This document shows, one piece after another, positions 1 to 9,439 of a DNA stretch of 64,000 nt; the first letter of the stretch is position 1; every line of letters begins with the position of its first letter. Made by a program: the position numbers and the translations under genes. Source of the DNA: Chryseobacterium potabilaquae (lineage in GTDB: Bacteria > Bacteroidota > Bacteroidia > Flavobacteriales > Weeksellaceae); contig NZ_CACVBR010000015.1 in NCBI RefSeq assembly GCF_902728265.1, positions 20,315 to 84,314 of the forward strand, given 5' to 3'. The notes below the pieces were generated by a model. The model saw nothing but the letters and a program-made list of their open reading frames with translations. It was not told the origin of the DNA and searched no databases.

Positions 1-1023
1 GATTTCGTTTCCATCTACATTATAAACGTCTACTTGAGGTTTAACTTCATATTTAGTGGCCCCATAGTTTTCGTTTAACCATGCCATATCAATTTCATTA
101 TCGAAGTGCCCAATATTACAAACGATCGTTTTATCTTTCATTTTTCTGAAGTGAGAACCTTGAACGATATTAAAATTACCCGTTGTTGTAATGATAATAT
201 CCGCATTTTCAATTACACTATCAAGTTTTTTAACCTCGTAACCTTCCATTGCAGCTTGTAATGCACAAATTGGGTCAATTTCTGTAACAGTAACAATTGA
301 ACCAGCACCTCTGAAAGAAGCTGCAGTACCTTTACCAACATCTCCAAAACCACATACTACGACTCTTTTTCCCGCTAACATTAAATCAGTTGCTCTTCTG
401 ATAGCATCTACTGCAGATTCTCTACATCCATATTTGTTATCAAATTTAGATTTAGTAACAGAATCATTTACATTGATTGCCGGCATTACTAATGTACCAT
501 TTTGCATTCTTTCGTAAAGTCTGTGAACACCTGTAGTCGTTTCTTCAGAAAGTCCTTTAATATCTTTTGTTAATTCCGGATATTTATCAAAAACCATATT
601 GGTAAGATCACCACCATCATCTAAAATCATATTGAGTGGTTTTCTGTCTTCACCGAAGAACAGAGTTTGTTCAATACACCAGTCAAACTCCTCAGCGTTC
701 ATACCTTTCCAAGCATATACTGGAATTCCTGCAGCAGCGATTGCAGCAGCAGCATGATCTTGTGTAGAGAATATATTACAAGAAGACCAAGTTACCTCAG
801 CACCTAAAGCTACTAAAGTTTCAATAAGCACAGCTGTTTGGATAGTCATATGAAGACATCCTGCGATTCTTGCACCTTTTAGTGGTTGAGAAGGACCATA
901 TTCTTCACGGATGGCCATTAATCCTGGCATTTCTGCTTCCGCAAGAGTAATTTCTTTTCTGCCCCATTCTGCTAGGGAAATATCCTTAACTTTATAAGGA
1001 ATGTATTGTGTTGTAGTACTCAT
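1..1023 (-). CDS. ahcY: Adenosylhomocysteinase (partial, C-terminus beyond window)
   Basis: Hydrolyses S-adenosylhomocysteine to adenosine and homocysteine with bound NAD, clearing the inhibitory product of methyltransferases in the cytoplasm. I translated the reverse strand from the ATG at 1023. It starts [20 protein letters not shown] and stays open to base 1, giving 341 codons of a protein usually about 435 long. Visible family features are the substrate segment [33 protein letters not shown], the NAD-binding Rossmann loop [10 protein letters not shown] and the TTTGN segment. A TAATTTTG motif (complement of 1060-1067) is a plausible -7 element. It is divergent from the phosphopantetheinyl transferase gene. 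Identity is secure; only the far C-terminus is missing because of the window edge. Confidence 0.97.
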   Translation of the reverse strand, partial: MSTTTQYIPYKVKDISLAEWGRKEITLAEAEMPGLMAIREEYGPSQPLKGARIAGCLHMTIQTAVLIETLVALGAEVTWSSCNIFSTQDHAAAAIAAAGIPVYAWKGMNAEEFDWCIEQTLFFGEDRKPLNMILDDGGDLTNMVFDKYPELTKDIKGLSEETTTGVHRLYERMQNGTLVMPAINVNDSVTKSKFDNKYGCRESAVDAIRRATDLMLAGKRVVVCGFGDVGKGTAASFRGAGSIVTVTEIDPICALQAAMEGYEVKKLDSVIENADIIITTTGNFNIVQGSHFRKMKDKTIVCNIGHFDNEIDMAWLNENYGATKYEVKPQVDVYNVDGNEI

Positions 1024-1208
1024 ATGTAATGAATAAGTTTAAATTCAGTTAATGAAACACAAAATTACAATTAATAATTAAGATAAAAAAACCAGACTTT
1101 AAGTTCCTTTATATAGCTTGATACATCAGTATATATGTTACTTAAAGCATACTATATTGGGGTTTTAAAATAAATATCTTTTTACTACTTTTAGGGAATA
1201 AAAAAACA

Positions 1209-1823
1209 ATGCCCCTTTACCGAGATTTTTCTGATGAAACTGCCACAATTCTTGTCTGGAAATATGATGAGGATGAAGATTTGAATATAGATGACCTTTT
1301 AGAACCTGAAAATGCAGAGAAAGTAAAAGATTACCATCCTAAAAAACTATTGGAAGTATTAATGGTAAGAAGGCTTCTGAAAGATTTAAAACCGAATTCT
1401 AAAATTTTATATAAAGAGAGAGAACCTTTTCTATGTCCCAAAGACGCAGAAATTTCAATCACTCATTCTTTTCCATTTGCAGCGATTGCCATTTCCAAAA
1501 ATAAAATTGGAATTGATATCGAAAAATTTAATCCTAAAATCATGAGGGTTATTGATAAATTCACCTATGAAAATGAACGGGGGTTTATTCCCAAAGAGAA
1601 AGCCGATACTTTTTATACGATTATCTGGAGTGTAAAAGAAAGTATGTATAAGATTCATCATTCTAAATACTGGTCACTAAAAAAAAATTATGAAGTAAAA
1701 CCTTTTGAATTAAAGCATTTACATCATATACAATGTCGCGTTTATGATGAGGTTTTTTCAGATGAATTTAAAGCCAGAGTGGAATTTTTTGATGATTATT
1801 GTTTTACGATTGTAGAGGAGTAG
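1209..1823 (+). CDS. 4'-phosphopantetheinyl transferase superfamily protein
   Basis: Likely transfers the phosphopantetheine arm of coenzyme A to a serine of an acyl- or peptidyl-carrier protein. The 204-residue protein has the Sfp/AcpT signatures in order: SITHS (83-87), GIDIE (101-105, magnesium ligands Asp/Glu) and WSVKESMYK (140-148, the W-x-x-KE-x-x-x-K motif). Its length fits the single-chain Sfp-like group rather than the short AcpS. The carrier protein served cannot be told from here; flexirubin or fatty-acid carriers are possibilities by family knowledge only. Its 3' end overlaps the convergent FUSC gene by 20 bp. Confidence 0.85.
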   Translation: MPLYRDFSDETATILVWKYDEDEDLNIDDLLEPENAEKVKDYHPKKLLEVLMVRRLLKDLKPNSKILYKEREPFLCPKDAEISITHSFPFAAIAISKNKIGIDIEKFNPKIMRVIDKFTYENERGFIPKEKADTFYTIIWSVKESMYKIHHSKYWSLKKNYEVKPFELKHLHHIQCRVYDEVFSDEFKARVEFFDDYCFTIVEE

Positions 1824-4068
1824 ATGTTGTTTCATTTCTATATTTTTCAATGACCTTTTTTTGTTCTTTAGCTACATCATAGATAAGCTCTAATACATCG
1901 TGTATGTTTTTTAATTCTGTTAAATGAGATATTTTATCGGGATCTCGTCTGTCTAAGACCTCATTTTCTTCAATTTCATTTTTTCTTTGAAGAAGAAGTT
2001 CTTCTAACTCATCATCTGGTTTCAATCGACTATCCATTCTTAATGTCTCAGTTACTTTTTCTCCATTCAAAAGAGCTGATATTTGGTGCATTTCTGCTTC
2101 AATTTTTTTACTCCAGCTTTCTACATCTATTTCTGGATATTTTTCATTTTTTTTCACATATTGAGAAAGAGACGCTGTATATGCTGTCATTAGATGAGAT
2201 GTGGCAACAAACTGATGGATTACTTCCAATTTTTTCTGTTGGTTTTTAGGTTCGGAAAGCATCCTTTGAAAATTATCAGAAAGATTGGCTAAAGCAATGA
2301 TGGCATTTTTACGTTTTATTTTATAATCTTCAATCGTAAAACCTGCATCCAAAAATTTGGAAATGACACTTTCAAAGTATTGAAGGTTGGATTCTGCCGA
2401 TTTTTTCATAAGATCCAAATTTTGTGTATGTTCCCAAACAGGAAGAATAAGATAGGATACAGTAAAGGCAATAATTCCTGCAATTATGGTATCGAAAATT
2501 CGATCTTTAAAAATGACATCAATATTTCCGGGGCTTAAAAAATTAAAGCTTAAAAAAATATAGATGGTCATAAACAAAACAGCCCAAAAATAGCGTCCTT
2601 TTAGTAAGCTAAAGCATAAAATCATGCTGAATAGAAGTATGCTAAATAATAGACTATTTATATGGATAAAATATAATATAACATAGGCAATGATAGCGCC
2701 ACTAACAGTTCCGTAAAGACGTAATAAATTTCGTTGTTTCGTAATAGAGTAGGCGGGTTTTAAAATGGCTACAACCGTAATTAATATCCAATATGTATGA
2801 CCAATGCCTAAGAAATGGAATAATGAAAATAAGTAACCTATTAATAAAGCTATAGTTATTCTTACAGCATGACGGAAATGTAGAGAAGAGAAAGAGAGAT
2901 TGTTGCGAAGAACCTGAACATTCATTTTTTCCTCAGTTGGCATGAATTTTTTCAAATCCAATGCTGTTGAAAGACTTTTTGCCAATTTTACATTTTGCGT
3001 AAATATTTTATAAATATCATTGACTTCTTTAGTAATTTCATTAATACGCATTAAAATCTGTCGGAGAATCATGAAATTTTCCAGATTGTTAGGCGTTATT
3101 TGCTTGTTTCGAAGATCGAAATAATAAGCATTTACACTTGCTAGCTCCGATTCGAGGTTAAATAAAGGCTTTGCCTTAGTTCCAATTTGAAGAGAGATCC
3201 CAATATTGGTAATTTCTTCGGCCAGTACATTTAAATAGTCATGAATTTTTACCAAAATAGTACTATTTTCAAAACTTTGCTGAAGCTTTTGATAGTCACT
3301 TTCGGAGGTCATTAATTTTTCATGAAGGTCCATTGAATTAAGAAACATCAACATGAGAAGGCGACTTGTCGTAGTGGACTCATTTACAATTGTACGGGTC
3401 TTAAGAACAGTTTCTCTAGTTTCTTCTTGCAGGTTTTTAATTTCAATTTGCTTTGCAATAACTTGGGACGTTAGTTTAGCAAAATCTGGATTTTTCTGAT
3501 AATAATTGGCTTTGATTTTTAAGAATTCAGCAAGTTGGAGATAATTTTCTCCAATCATTTGACTTGAAAGTTTATAAGGTTGGATGGTGGTTACAACTAA
3601 AAAAATTAATAGAAACCATGCACAACCAGAAGCAAAGATGAGTAAACTTTTTAAAATATTATCCCCTGTAAGATGGCCGTCAATAAAAATAGCCAGAACA
3701 ACTAAGGATAAAGAACCTACTGCAGCAAGTCTTTGTCCATATACTCCGATTAAGGAGAAAAACATTCCAAAAATAATAATTTCCGCAACGACCAAGCTTT
3801 TAATATTCATTACCATACTCGCAATAAGAGCAATGAGAATGAAACAAATAATAGCAAATGCTAATGCATTTCTTCTTCGAATGAAAGGTCCTGGTTGATC
3901 CGTAAGAGCTACAAATGCAGTTCCTAAAGGAAAAAGAAAATATTCTTTTAGAAGACCGAAATGAGCGAGAACTAAACACGGCAAAACAGTAGCCAGTGTA
4001 ATTCTGATAGCAGAATATACGTACTGACTTGTTATAAACTTTTTAAATTCTGCAGAATAGTTCTTCAT
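1804..4068 (-). CDS. FUSC family inner-membrane protein (YccS/YhfK-like)
   Basis: A 754-residue membrane protein with two clusters of hydrophobic helices, roughly residues 15-165 and 400-540. Each is followed by a long charged, coiled-coil-prone cytoplasmic stretch. This duplicated layout is typical of the fusaric-acid-resistance-like (FUSC/YccS) family, proposed to act in efflux of aromatic acids. The substrate is unknown. The first cluster contains ALTDQPGPF and the second TYWILITVVAILKPAYS, the conserved FUSC loop pattern. It lies between porV and the PPTase gene and ends convergently with the latter. Confidence 0.82.
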   Translation of the reverse strand: MKNYSAEFKKFITSQYVYSAIRITLATVLPCLVLAHFGLLKEYFLFPLGTAFVALTDQPGPFIRRRNALAFAIICFILIALIASMVMNIKSLVVAEIIIFGMFFSLIGVYGQRLAAVGSLSLVVLAIFIDGHLTGDNILKSLLIFASGCAWFLLIFLVVTTIQPYKLSSQMIGENYLQLAEFLKIKANYYQKNPDFAKLTSQVIAKQIEIKNLQEETRETVLKTRTIVNESTTTSRLLMLMFLNSMDLHEKLMTSESDYQKLQQSFENSTILVKIHDYLNVLAEEITNIGISLQIGTKAKPLFNLESELASVNAYYFDLRNKQITPNNLENFMILRQILMRINEITKEVNDIYKIFTQNVKLAKSLSTALDLKKFMPTEEKMNVQVLRNNLSFSSLHFRHAVRITIALLIGYLFSLFHFLGIGHTYWILITVVAILKPAYSITKQRNLLRLYGTVSGAIIAYVILYFIHINSLLFSILLFSMILCFSLLKGRYFWAVLFMTIYIFLSFNFLSPGNIDVIFKDRIFDTIIAGIIAFTVSYLILPVWEHTQNLDLMKKSAESNLQYFESVISKFLDAGFTIEDYKIKRKNAIIALANLSDNFQRMLSEPKNQQKKLEVIHQFVATSHLMTAYTASLSQYVKKNEKYPEIDVESWSKKIEAEMHQISALLNGEKVTETLRMDSRLKPDDELEELLLQRKNEIEENEVLDRRDPDKISHLTELKNIHDVLELIYDVAKEQKKVIEKYRNETTSTPLQS

Positions 4069-4092
4069 ATTACAAAAATAATTATTGGCAAC

Positions 4093-4122
4093 AAAAAAAG
4101 CCTCATAAAAATGAGACTTTTA
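4093..4122 (-). terminator. Rho-independent terminator after porV
   Basis: Read on the reverse strand, the sequence forms a stem CTCAT/ATGAG extended by A/T pairs with a short T loop, followed by a run of seven T. It lies 23 bp past the porV stop codon, so it should end the porU-porV transcript. Confidence 0.7.
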
Positions 4123-4144
4123 TAAACTTATTTTGTATTTACTT

Positions 4145-5308
4145 TTAGTAATCAACATTAGAAGTATCTTCACCGATGTTCCATGTCAAGCCAAAACGTA
4201 AGGTATTATCCAACGCAGTATTAATTTTTGACATATTAATCAAATAAGAGATATCAAGTCCAAAAGAACGGTATTTTAAACCAACACCGGCAGTCGCAAA
4301 TTGTCTTGCTCCCTGCACTTCACTTTCATGGAAATATCCACCTCTTACAGAGAAAGCATTGTCATATGAATATTCTACTGCCCCACTATACATGATACTG
4401 TTAGGGTTTTTGAATGACTTTCCTATTCCGGACATTACCCCTACATTAGGGACAGCATAAATCGGATTTCTTGTATTAGGATCTGTACCTACAAGTTCGG
4501 ATCCGGGAACTAATAGTTTAGAACCTTCAACACTTATCCCAACTCTGTTCATATCATCAAGATACATATCGTAACCAACACCTAATCTTGCCATTGTAGG
4601 AAGATAAGATCGTGATTCTTCATTTCCTGTATAGTCTAGTTTAGGACCAAGATTTTGGATCGCAAAACCAGCATTAACTTTACCATCATATCCTCCAAAA
4701 CTAGAGAATCTTGGAGAAGTATAGTATCCTGAAACGTCTACCGCAAAAGAGTTTGCTGCTTTAAGAGTAGTATCTGTATTAAATCCACCGGCTAAATCAG
4801 AACGGATAAATCTACCTGTAACTGCCATGGAATATGAATCTGAAAGTTTAAGTCCGTAGGCAACATCAATGGAGAATTCGTTTGGTTTTGATGTTCCCAT
4901 TGAAGTTACTTCATTACCTACTAATTGGGTAAGGTCTACTTCTCCCATATTGAAATAATAAATACTCGCAGAGATGGTGGATCTTTCTTCCTGTCCTAAG
5001 AATTTATGGAACGCTCCATATAATAAAAATACGTCATTGGTAAGCTTACCCATATAAGGTGTATAGTTAACCCCTAATGAAGAGCTTGTTTTGCTGAAAG
5101 GATATTTTGCAGCATTCCAGAATTGAGAAAATGCATCCGGAGAAGTAACAACTCCTTGGTCTCCCATACCTCCGGCTCTTGCGTCTGGCGCAATTCTTAA
5201 AAAAGGAGCCCCGGTTAATACAGGCCTTACGAGGCTTAGATCTTGGGAATATCCCAGAAAGCTAGCCCCCAACCCAATTCCAAAAAGCAGTTTAGTAGTT
5301 AATTTCAT
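4145..5308 (-). CDS. porV: Type IX secretion system outer-membrane protein PorV
   Basis: PorV (LptO) is a FadL-like beta-barrel that takes cargo from the SprA translocon and hands it to the PorU sortase at the cell surface. The 387-residue protein has a signal peptide (MKLTTKLLFGIGLGASFLGYSQ). After it comes the PorV hallmark PVLTGAPFLRIAPDARAGGMGD and then many alternating strands ending in an aromatic C-terminal segment. It is directly downstream of porU on the same strand, separated by 59 bp, and next to gldJ, the usual flavobacterial arrangement. Identification is by motif and synteny. Confidence 0.95.
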   Translation of the reverse strand: MKLTTKLLFGIGLGASFLGYSQDLSLVRPVLTGAPFLRIAPDARAGGMGDQGVVTSPDAFSQFWNAAKYPFSKTSSSLGVNYTPYMGKLTNDVFLLYGAFHKFLGQEERSTISASIYYFNMGEVDLTQLVGNEVTSMGTSKPNEFSIDVAYGLKLSDSYSMAVTGRFIRSDLAGGFNTDTTLKAANSFAVDVSGYYTSPRFSSFGGYDGKVNAGFAIQNLGPKLDYTGNEESRSYLPTMARLGVGYDMYLDDMNRVGISVEGSKLLVPGSELVGTDPNTRNPIYAVPNVGVMSGIGKSFKNPNSIMYSGAVEYSYDNAFSVRGGYFHESEVQGARQFATAGVGLKYRSFGLDISYLINMSKINTALDNTLRFGLTWNIGEDTSNVDY

Positions 5309-5367
5309 ATGTTGTCTTTTATATATTGTCAGTTTTTTATTAATACTATTGACTTTTTATTTTAAAA

Positions 5368-8300
5368 CTATTTTAAAAGCACCATTTTTTCTACTGCAGT
5401 GGCGCTACCTTTGCATTTTTCTTGATTTTGACTTTTTGCAAATATCTTAAAAATATATGTACCTTTTGCAACCGTTGAGCCAAAATCATCTTTTCCATCC
5501 CATTCTATAGCCTGACGAGGCGTTCGGAAACCTTGGAGAAAGGGCTCAGCAATAACTGCTTGAGATATTGTTTTTACTAATTTTCCTGTTATGGTATATA
5601 TCTGAACATTTACATCAAGTATATCATCACAATTATGTTCAAATTGAACATACGTTTTGTTGGTAAAAGGATTAGGCCAATTTAATGGTCTGTTAATGAT
5701 CAGATGTTGGTCTGCTTCATCCTTAACCTCAAAATTTAACGTAGCAGTTGTAGAATTATTGTTTATATCCCAAACTTTAAATGAAAGTTGATGTTGCCCG
5801 ATTGCTAAATTTCTGAAAGGATAGGTTACGTTTCCTTTTTGATAATCTGCTAATGAAGGGTTTAGACATCCATTTCCTTCTCCAGAAGAATAAAAATCAT
5901 TTAGAACAATTGTGTTGATAATCTGACCGTCCAAATAAGTGGTAATATCATGACCAATACCGGATCCTGTAGAATTAATACCTGTATCATCCGTTATACA
6001 AGCAAGTAAAATAGGACTCTGGTTGGTAATACCTCCATCTGCAAAATTAGTATTGTTCATATAGAGTTTTACTTTTGGAGGTTCATTATCATTAAGACCA
6101 TTTGGATTGATATCTCCAACTTGTACTGCCTGATTATTGAATACATCCATAGATTTGTTGTCTGCATATCCTAAAATTCTACCTTGTCCTACCGCATAAT
6201 TGATATCTTTAGGGACATAGAATTCTACTGTGAAAACTCCGTTTACAGCAGTTCCTGAAGCTTTTACAATAGCACTGCCTTCTTCCGTATAATTAAGTAC
6301 TGTGAGATCTCCGTCATTATTTAACGTTTTTTTGTTTAATCTTTTATCAAAAATATTAATAACAACTCTTCCATTAAAACTAGTATTGACCGTTCCATTA
6401 GGATTATTAATATGTCCGGTTACTTTAATAAAATCCAATCCTCTAATTAATCCTGGTACAGGAGTCTCTATATTATCAATGACCAATAACCTTTGAGGTC
6501 TACTCATTTTCATTGCCGGATCACCCAGAAAGTTAACCTTCATATGGTTGGTGTTGGCTCCTTTCAGTTTTTTTGCATTTAAATGAGCATTCCCCAGTGT
6601 TTCAAAATCATCACCTACTAACTTGAATATTTCTTGGGTATACAGATTGGTAAAATCAATACCATATCCAATTCCGACCGCGCGGCTAGAAGTGATCATG
6701 GTTGCGACTCCTCCTTGTTTCAGTTTGATGAATTGTTCACCGGCTGAAAAGGTACTCGGTTCATCCCATAAGGTGAATTCACATGTAATAGTAGATACAA
6801 AAGGAAATCTGCTATATACATTCGAGAAATTATTTGAATTTTGAATTTCATCTATTGTTAACACTCTTTCTTGTGCCCATCCATTGATTCCTCCATGTCC
6901 AAAATAGAAAAGATACAAACTATTACCAATATCATTTGAAATAGCTTGATTTACTTGGGGATACCTTTGTCCACCAGCTGTACTTTGTGCCTGGAAAGCA
7001 TCAAGGTATAACTTTCTTACATTGTATTCTTTAAGTTGCGTCCCTGATTCAAAAACATTAACTAAAGAATTGTTCATAGTGGTATGGAAAGGAACAGGTG
7101 TACTGAATGTATTTTCATCATGATCGTCATCTACAACGAAATCAAGCTTCATACGCCATTCACCAAAAGGAGTGGATTGACCAGGTAAACTATTATAGTA
7201 TGCCAATACTTTATCCATCATATTCATTGCTTCGGAAACATTGGCTGCGGGAATCCTACCTACAGGTAAATCAGGAAGGTTACCAAGAATACTTTGAGAG
7301 GTTTGTAGCTTTGTCATAACGATATAGTCGTCTGTGACATAAGAATTTATAAAGTCAGCAGAATTTTCACTCTCATAGCTTGAAACAACATTAGAATTAT
7401 TGGAAATCCTATTTTTGTAATCGTAAGATGCATCTCCTAATATGAATACATATTTAAGACTACCAAGAGGTGTATTGAGCTTAGTGACAAAATCTCTTAT
7501 AGCTGTAAGATCTTTACTACCACTTCCAAATTCATTGTAAATTTTTTCAGTGTCAACAATTTGTACATTATAATTGTTTTTGGTTTGATGATAATTGGCT
7601 ATTCTTTGTGCTTGTCCCATCATTTCAGGAACAGTAATAATTAAATAATTTACGTTTTGTAAACCAGATAAATCTTGATTATTAATTCTACCCACAAATT
7701 GTGGTGAAAATGCTGCATCATTTCTGAAGGCAACAAATTCATTATTAAAATTTTGATCTGCCGCAAAATATCCAAAATTGAAAGTCGCATTTCCAGTGGC
7801 TTTATTTACTCTTCCAGTGGCATTGGTGATATCAGTTACATCCCATACTTGTTCCATATTGGAAGCATTTGAAATACTGAATCCATAGTTGGTATTACTA
7901 CCACTTACTAGAGAAAAATCTCTGAAATTCATTTGAGATCCATTGAAAGAAAGATTCTCTTTATATTGTACTTCTACATAATCTAGATAAAAAGATCCAT
8001 TAGGATTCAATGAAATATTAGGATTGTATTTAAATGTAATTTGATTGCCACTTAAATTGGATATGTTGCCAAAATATTTGGCGGGATAAAAATCATAAAT
8101 AATATTTTGACCATTAGCCGGAATAGGTATAGTGGACAGATTCTGATTGTTAATCGTAAAACTTAGCGTATTCTGTTGTGAAGTATAGCCTATAGCTTGT
8201 GTTCTGTATTTTATGATATCTGTTCCTTGAATGGGAGACCTCGTATTGAAGGTAACTGTTTTCTCGGTAGTAAAGGGGCTATCTTCTACCCATATTCTTC

Positions 8301-9276
8301 CCGTCTTCATTAAGTTTTTTTGATCATTGTTGATGACTTGGTAATCATCATATCGGGTGATTAATGGGGTAGATGGTAAATCTACATTCATGGGTTGTAC
8401 TCTTTTTCCCGCTCCTTTATCAAAATTTATAAAATAGTAGGAATAATCATCATAGATATTTTTCAAATTATTACTATTATCTCCACGAGTTTCAATTCTT
8501 TTGAATCCATTTCCATTGGAAAGGTCATATAAATTATATCCATTGGGTCCTTGAGCATAAAATAAAGCATAATCATTATCATTCCATACTCCATCATCTT
8601 CACCTATAACTTGGATGGAATTTTCCTGTAAGGCACTATATTTTGCATCTTGATTATTTTCAGAAAGCATCAGGCCTCCATTTCCATAAATTCTGAAATT
8701 TTTTGGATTTACAGATGATGGATTGATTCCATTATCCTTTAAAAACTGTGTTGTTATTTTAAAAATACCGGATTTATCAACTTTGATTTTATAGAAAGTA
8801 CCACTTGATAAAGGATTATTAGTTGTACCTACTTTAGCGGCCATTCGAGCACTATTATTAGAAACTGATGTTTCGGAAATTTCAAATGAGGAAAGACGTT
8901 GGGCTTTACCTTTTACATTTTTAAATAAAGATACCATAATGCTTGCATATCTTTCACCGTTAATGTAATAGTAAGTAACGTTGGTTACATCATTTTCTTG
9001 TAGCAGACCATTATCCAGTTCAAAAAGGTCTTTGTTGGAAATACTTTCCCATACAGGATTGGATATTTTTAATTGCTTTTCTCCAATTTTTTGTTGGACT
9101 GTGATAAAAATGTTATTTTGACCGTAGGAAAATCCTTCATTTTTGAAATTAGGAAGATTTAATTTGGTACTGCCAAAGTCCTGAATTTTGGATCCATTCC
9201 ACTCAACGGTGATACGTTGTGCCCAAATGGTTGATACGAAGATTGTTAGAAATAGAAGCGTTATTTTTCGTTTCAT
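5368..9276 (-). CDS. porU: Type IX secretion system sortase PorU
   Basis: PorU is a gingipain-like (C25) cysteine protease on the cell surface that removes C-terminal sorting domains from T9SS cargo and links the cargo to lipopolysaccharide. I place the start at the ATG at 9276 because it gives a clean signal peptide (MKRKITLLFLTIFVSTIWAQ). An upstream in-frame start at 9366 adds 30 residues that do not look like a signal sequence. The product is about 1302 residues, normal for flavobacterial PorU. The catalytic histidine lies in YLFYFGHGG and the cysteine in STITCEFTLWD. The C-terminus has a FlgD-like sorting fold (PNPFTNKTYVQF...GTYIFKIF). It is upstream of porV and divergent from gldJ. Confidence 0.95.
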   Translation of the reverse strand: MKRKITLLFLTIFVSTIWAQRITVEWNGSKIQDFGSTKLNLPNFKNEGFSYGQNNIFITVQQKIGEKQLKISNPVWESISNKDLFELDNGLLQENDVTNVTYYYINGERYASIMVSLFKNVKGKAQRLSSFEISETSVSNNSARMAAKVGTTNNPLSSGTFYKIKVDKSGIFKITTQFLKDNGINPSSVNPKNFRIYGNGGLMLSENNQDAKYSALQENSIQVIGEDDGVWNDNDYALFYAQGPNGYNLYDLSNGNGFKRIETRGDNSNNLKNIYDDYSYYFINFDKGAGKRVQPMNVDLPSTPLITRYDDYQVINNDQKNLMKTGRIWVEDSPFTTEKTVTFNTRSPIQGTDIIKYRTQAIGYTSQQNTLSFTINNQNLSTIPIPANGQNIIYDFYPAKYFGNISNLSGNQITFKYNPNISLNPNGSFYLDYVEVQYKENLSFNGSQMNFRDFSLVSGSNTNYGFSISNASNMEQVWDVTDITNATGRVNKATGNATFNFGYFAADQNFNNEFVAFRNDAAFSPQFVGRINNQDLSGLQNVNYLIITVPEMMGQAQRIANYHQTKNNYNVQIVDTEKIYNEFGSGSKDLTAIRDFVTKLNTPLGSLKYVFILGDASYDYKNRISNNSNVVSSYESENSADFINSYVTDDYIVMTKLQTSQSILGNLPDLPVGRIPAANVSEAMNMMDKVLAYYNSLPGQSTPFGEWRMKLDFVVDDDHDENTFSTPVPFHTTMNNSLVNVFESGTQLKEYNVRKLYLDAFQAQSTAGGQRYPQVNQAISNDIGNSLYLFYFGHGGINGWAQERVLTIDEIQNSNNFSNVYSRFPFVSTITCEFTLWDEPSTFSAGEQFIKLKQGGVATMITSSRAVGIGYGIDFTNLYTQEIFKLVGDDFETLGNAHLNAKKLKGANTNHMKVNFLGDPAMKMSRPQRLLVIDNIETPVPGLIRGLDFIKVTGHINNPNGTVNTSFNGRVVINIFDKRLNKKTLNNDGDLTVLNYTEEGSAIVKASGTAVNGVFTVEFYVPKDINYAVGQGRILGYADNKSMDVFNNQAVQVGDINPNGLNDNEPPKVKLYMNNTNFADGGITNQSPILLACITDDTGINSTGSGIGHDITTYLDGQIINTIVLNDFYSSGEGNGCLNPSLADYQKGNVTYPFRNLAIGQHQLSFKVWDINNNSTTATLNFEVKDEADQHLIINRPLNWPNPFTNKTYVQFEHNCDDILDVNVQIYTITGKLVKTISQAVIAEPFLQGFRTPRQAIEWDGKDDFGSTVAKGTYIFKIFAKSQNQEKCKGSATAVEKMVLLK

Positions 9277-9370
9277 ATTTAATATTGAAATTTCTGAATT
9301 ACAAAATAAATGAAAATTTATAATTAAATTGTGATACAATAAAATTAATTTGTTACCGTTTTTCAAAAAA

Positions 9371-9414
9371 AATCAAATCTTTATTTGATTTATTGAATAA
9401 TTTATTTTTCTTTG
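9371..9414 (+). promoter_or_regulatory. Candidate gldJ promoter with overlapping inverted repeat
   Basis: TTTG at 9384-9387 and TTTCTTTG at 9407-9414 (one mismatch to the flavobacterial -7 consensus TAnnTTTG) are 19 bp apart, a normal spacing. The -33 box is the right arm of an inverted repeat AATCAAA-tcttta-TTTGATT (9371-9390). The repeat could be an operator or simply an AT-rich chance palindrome. Confidence 0.45.
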
Positions 9415-9439
9415 TACTTTGAAAATATTTATATCGACT

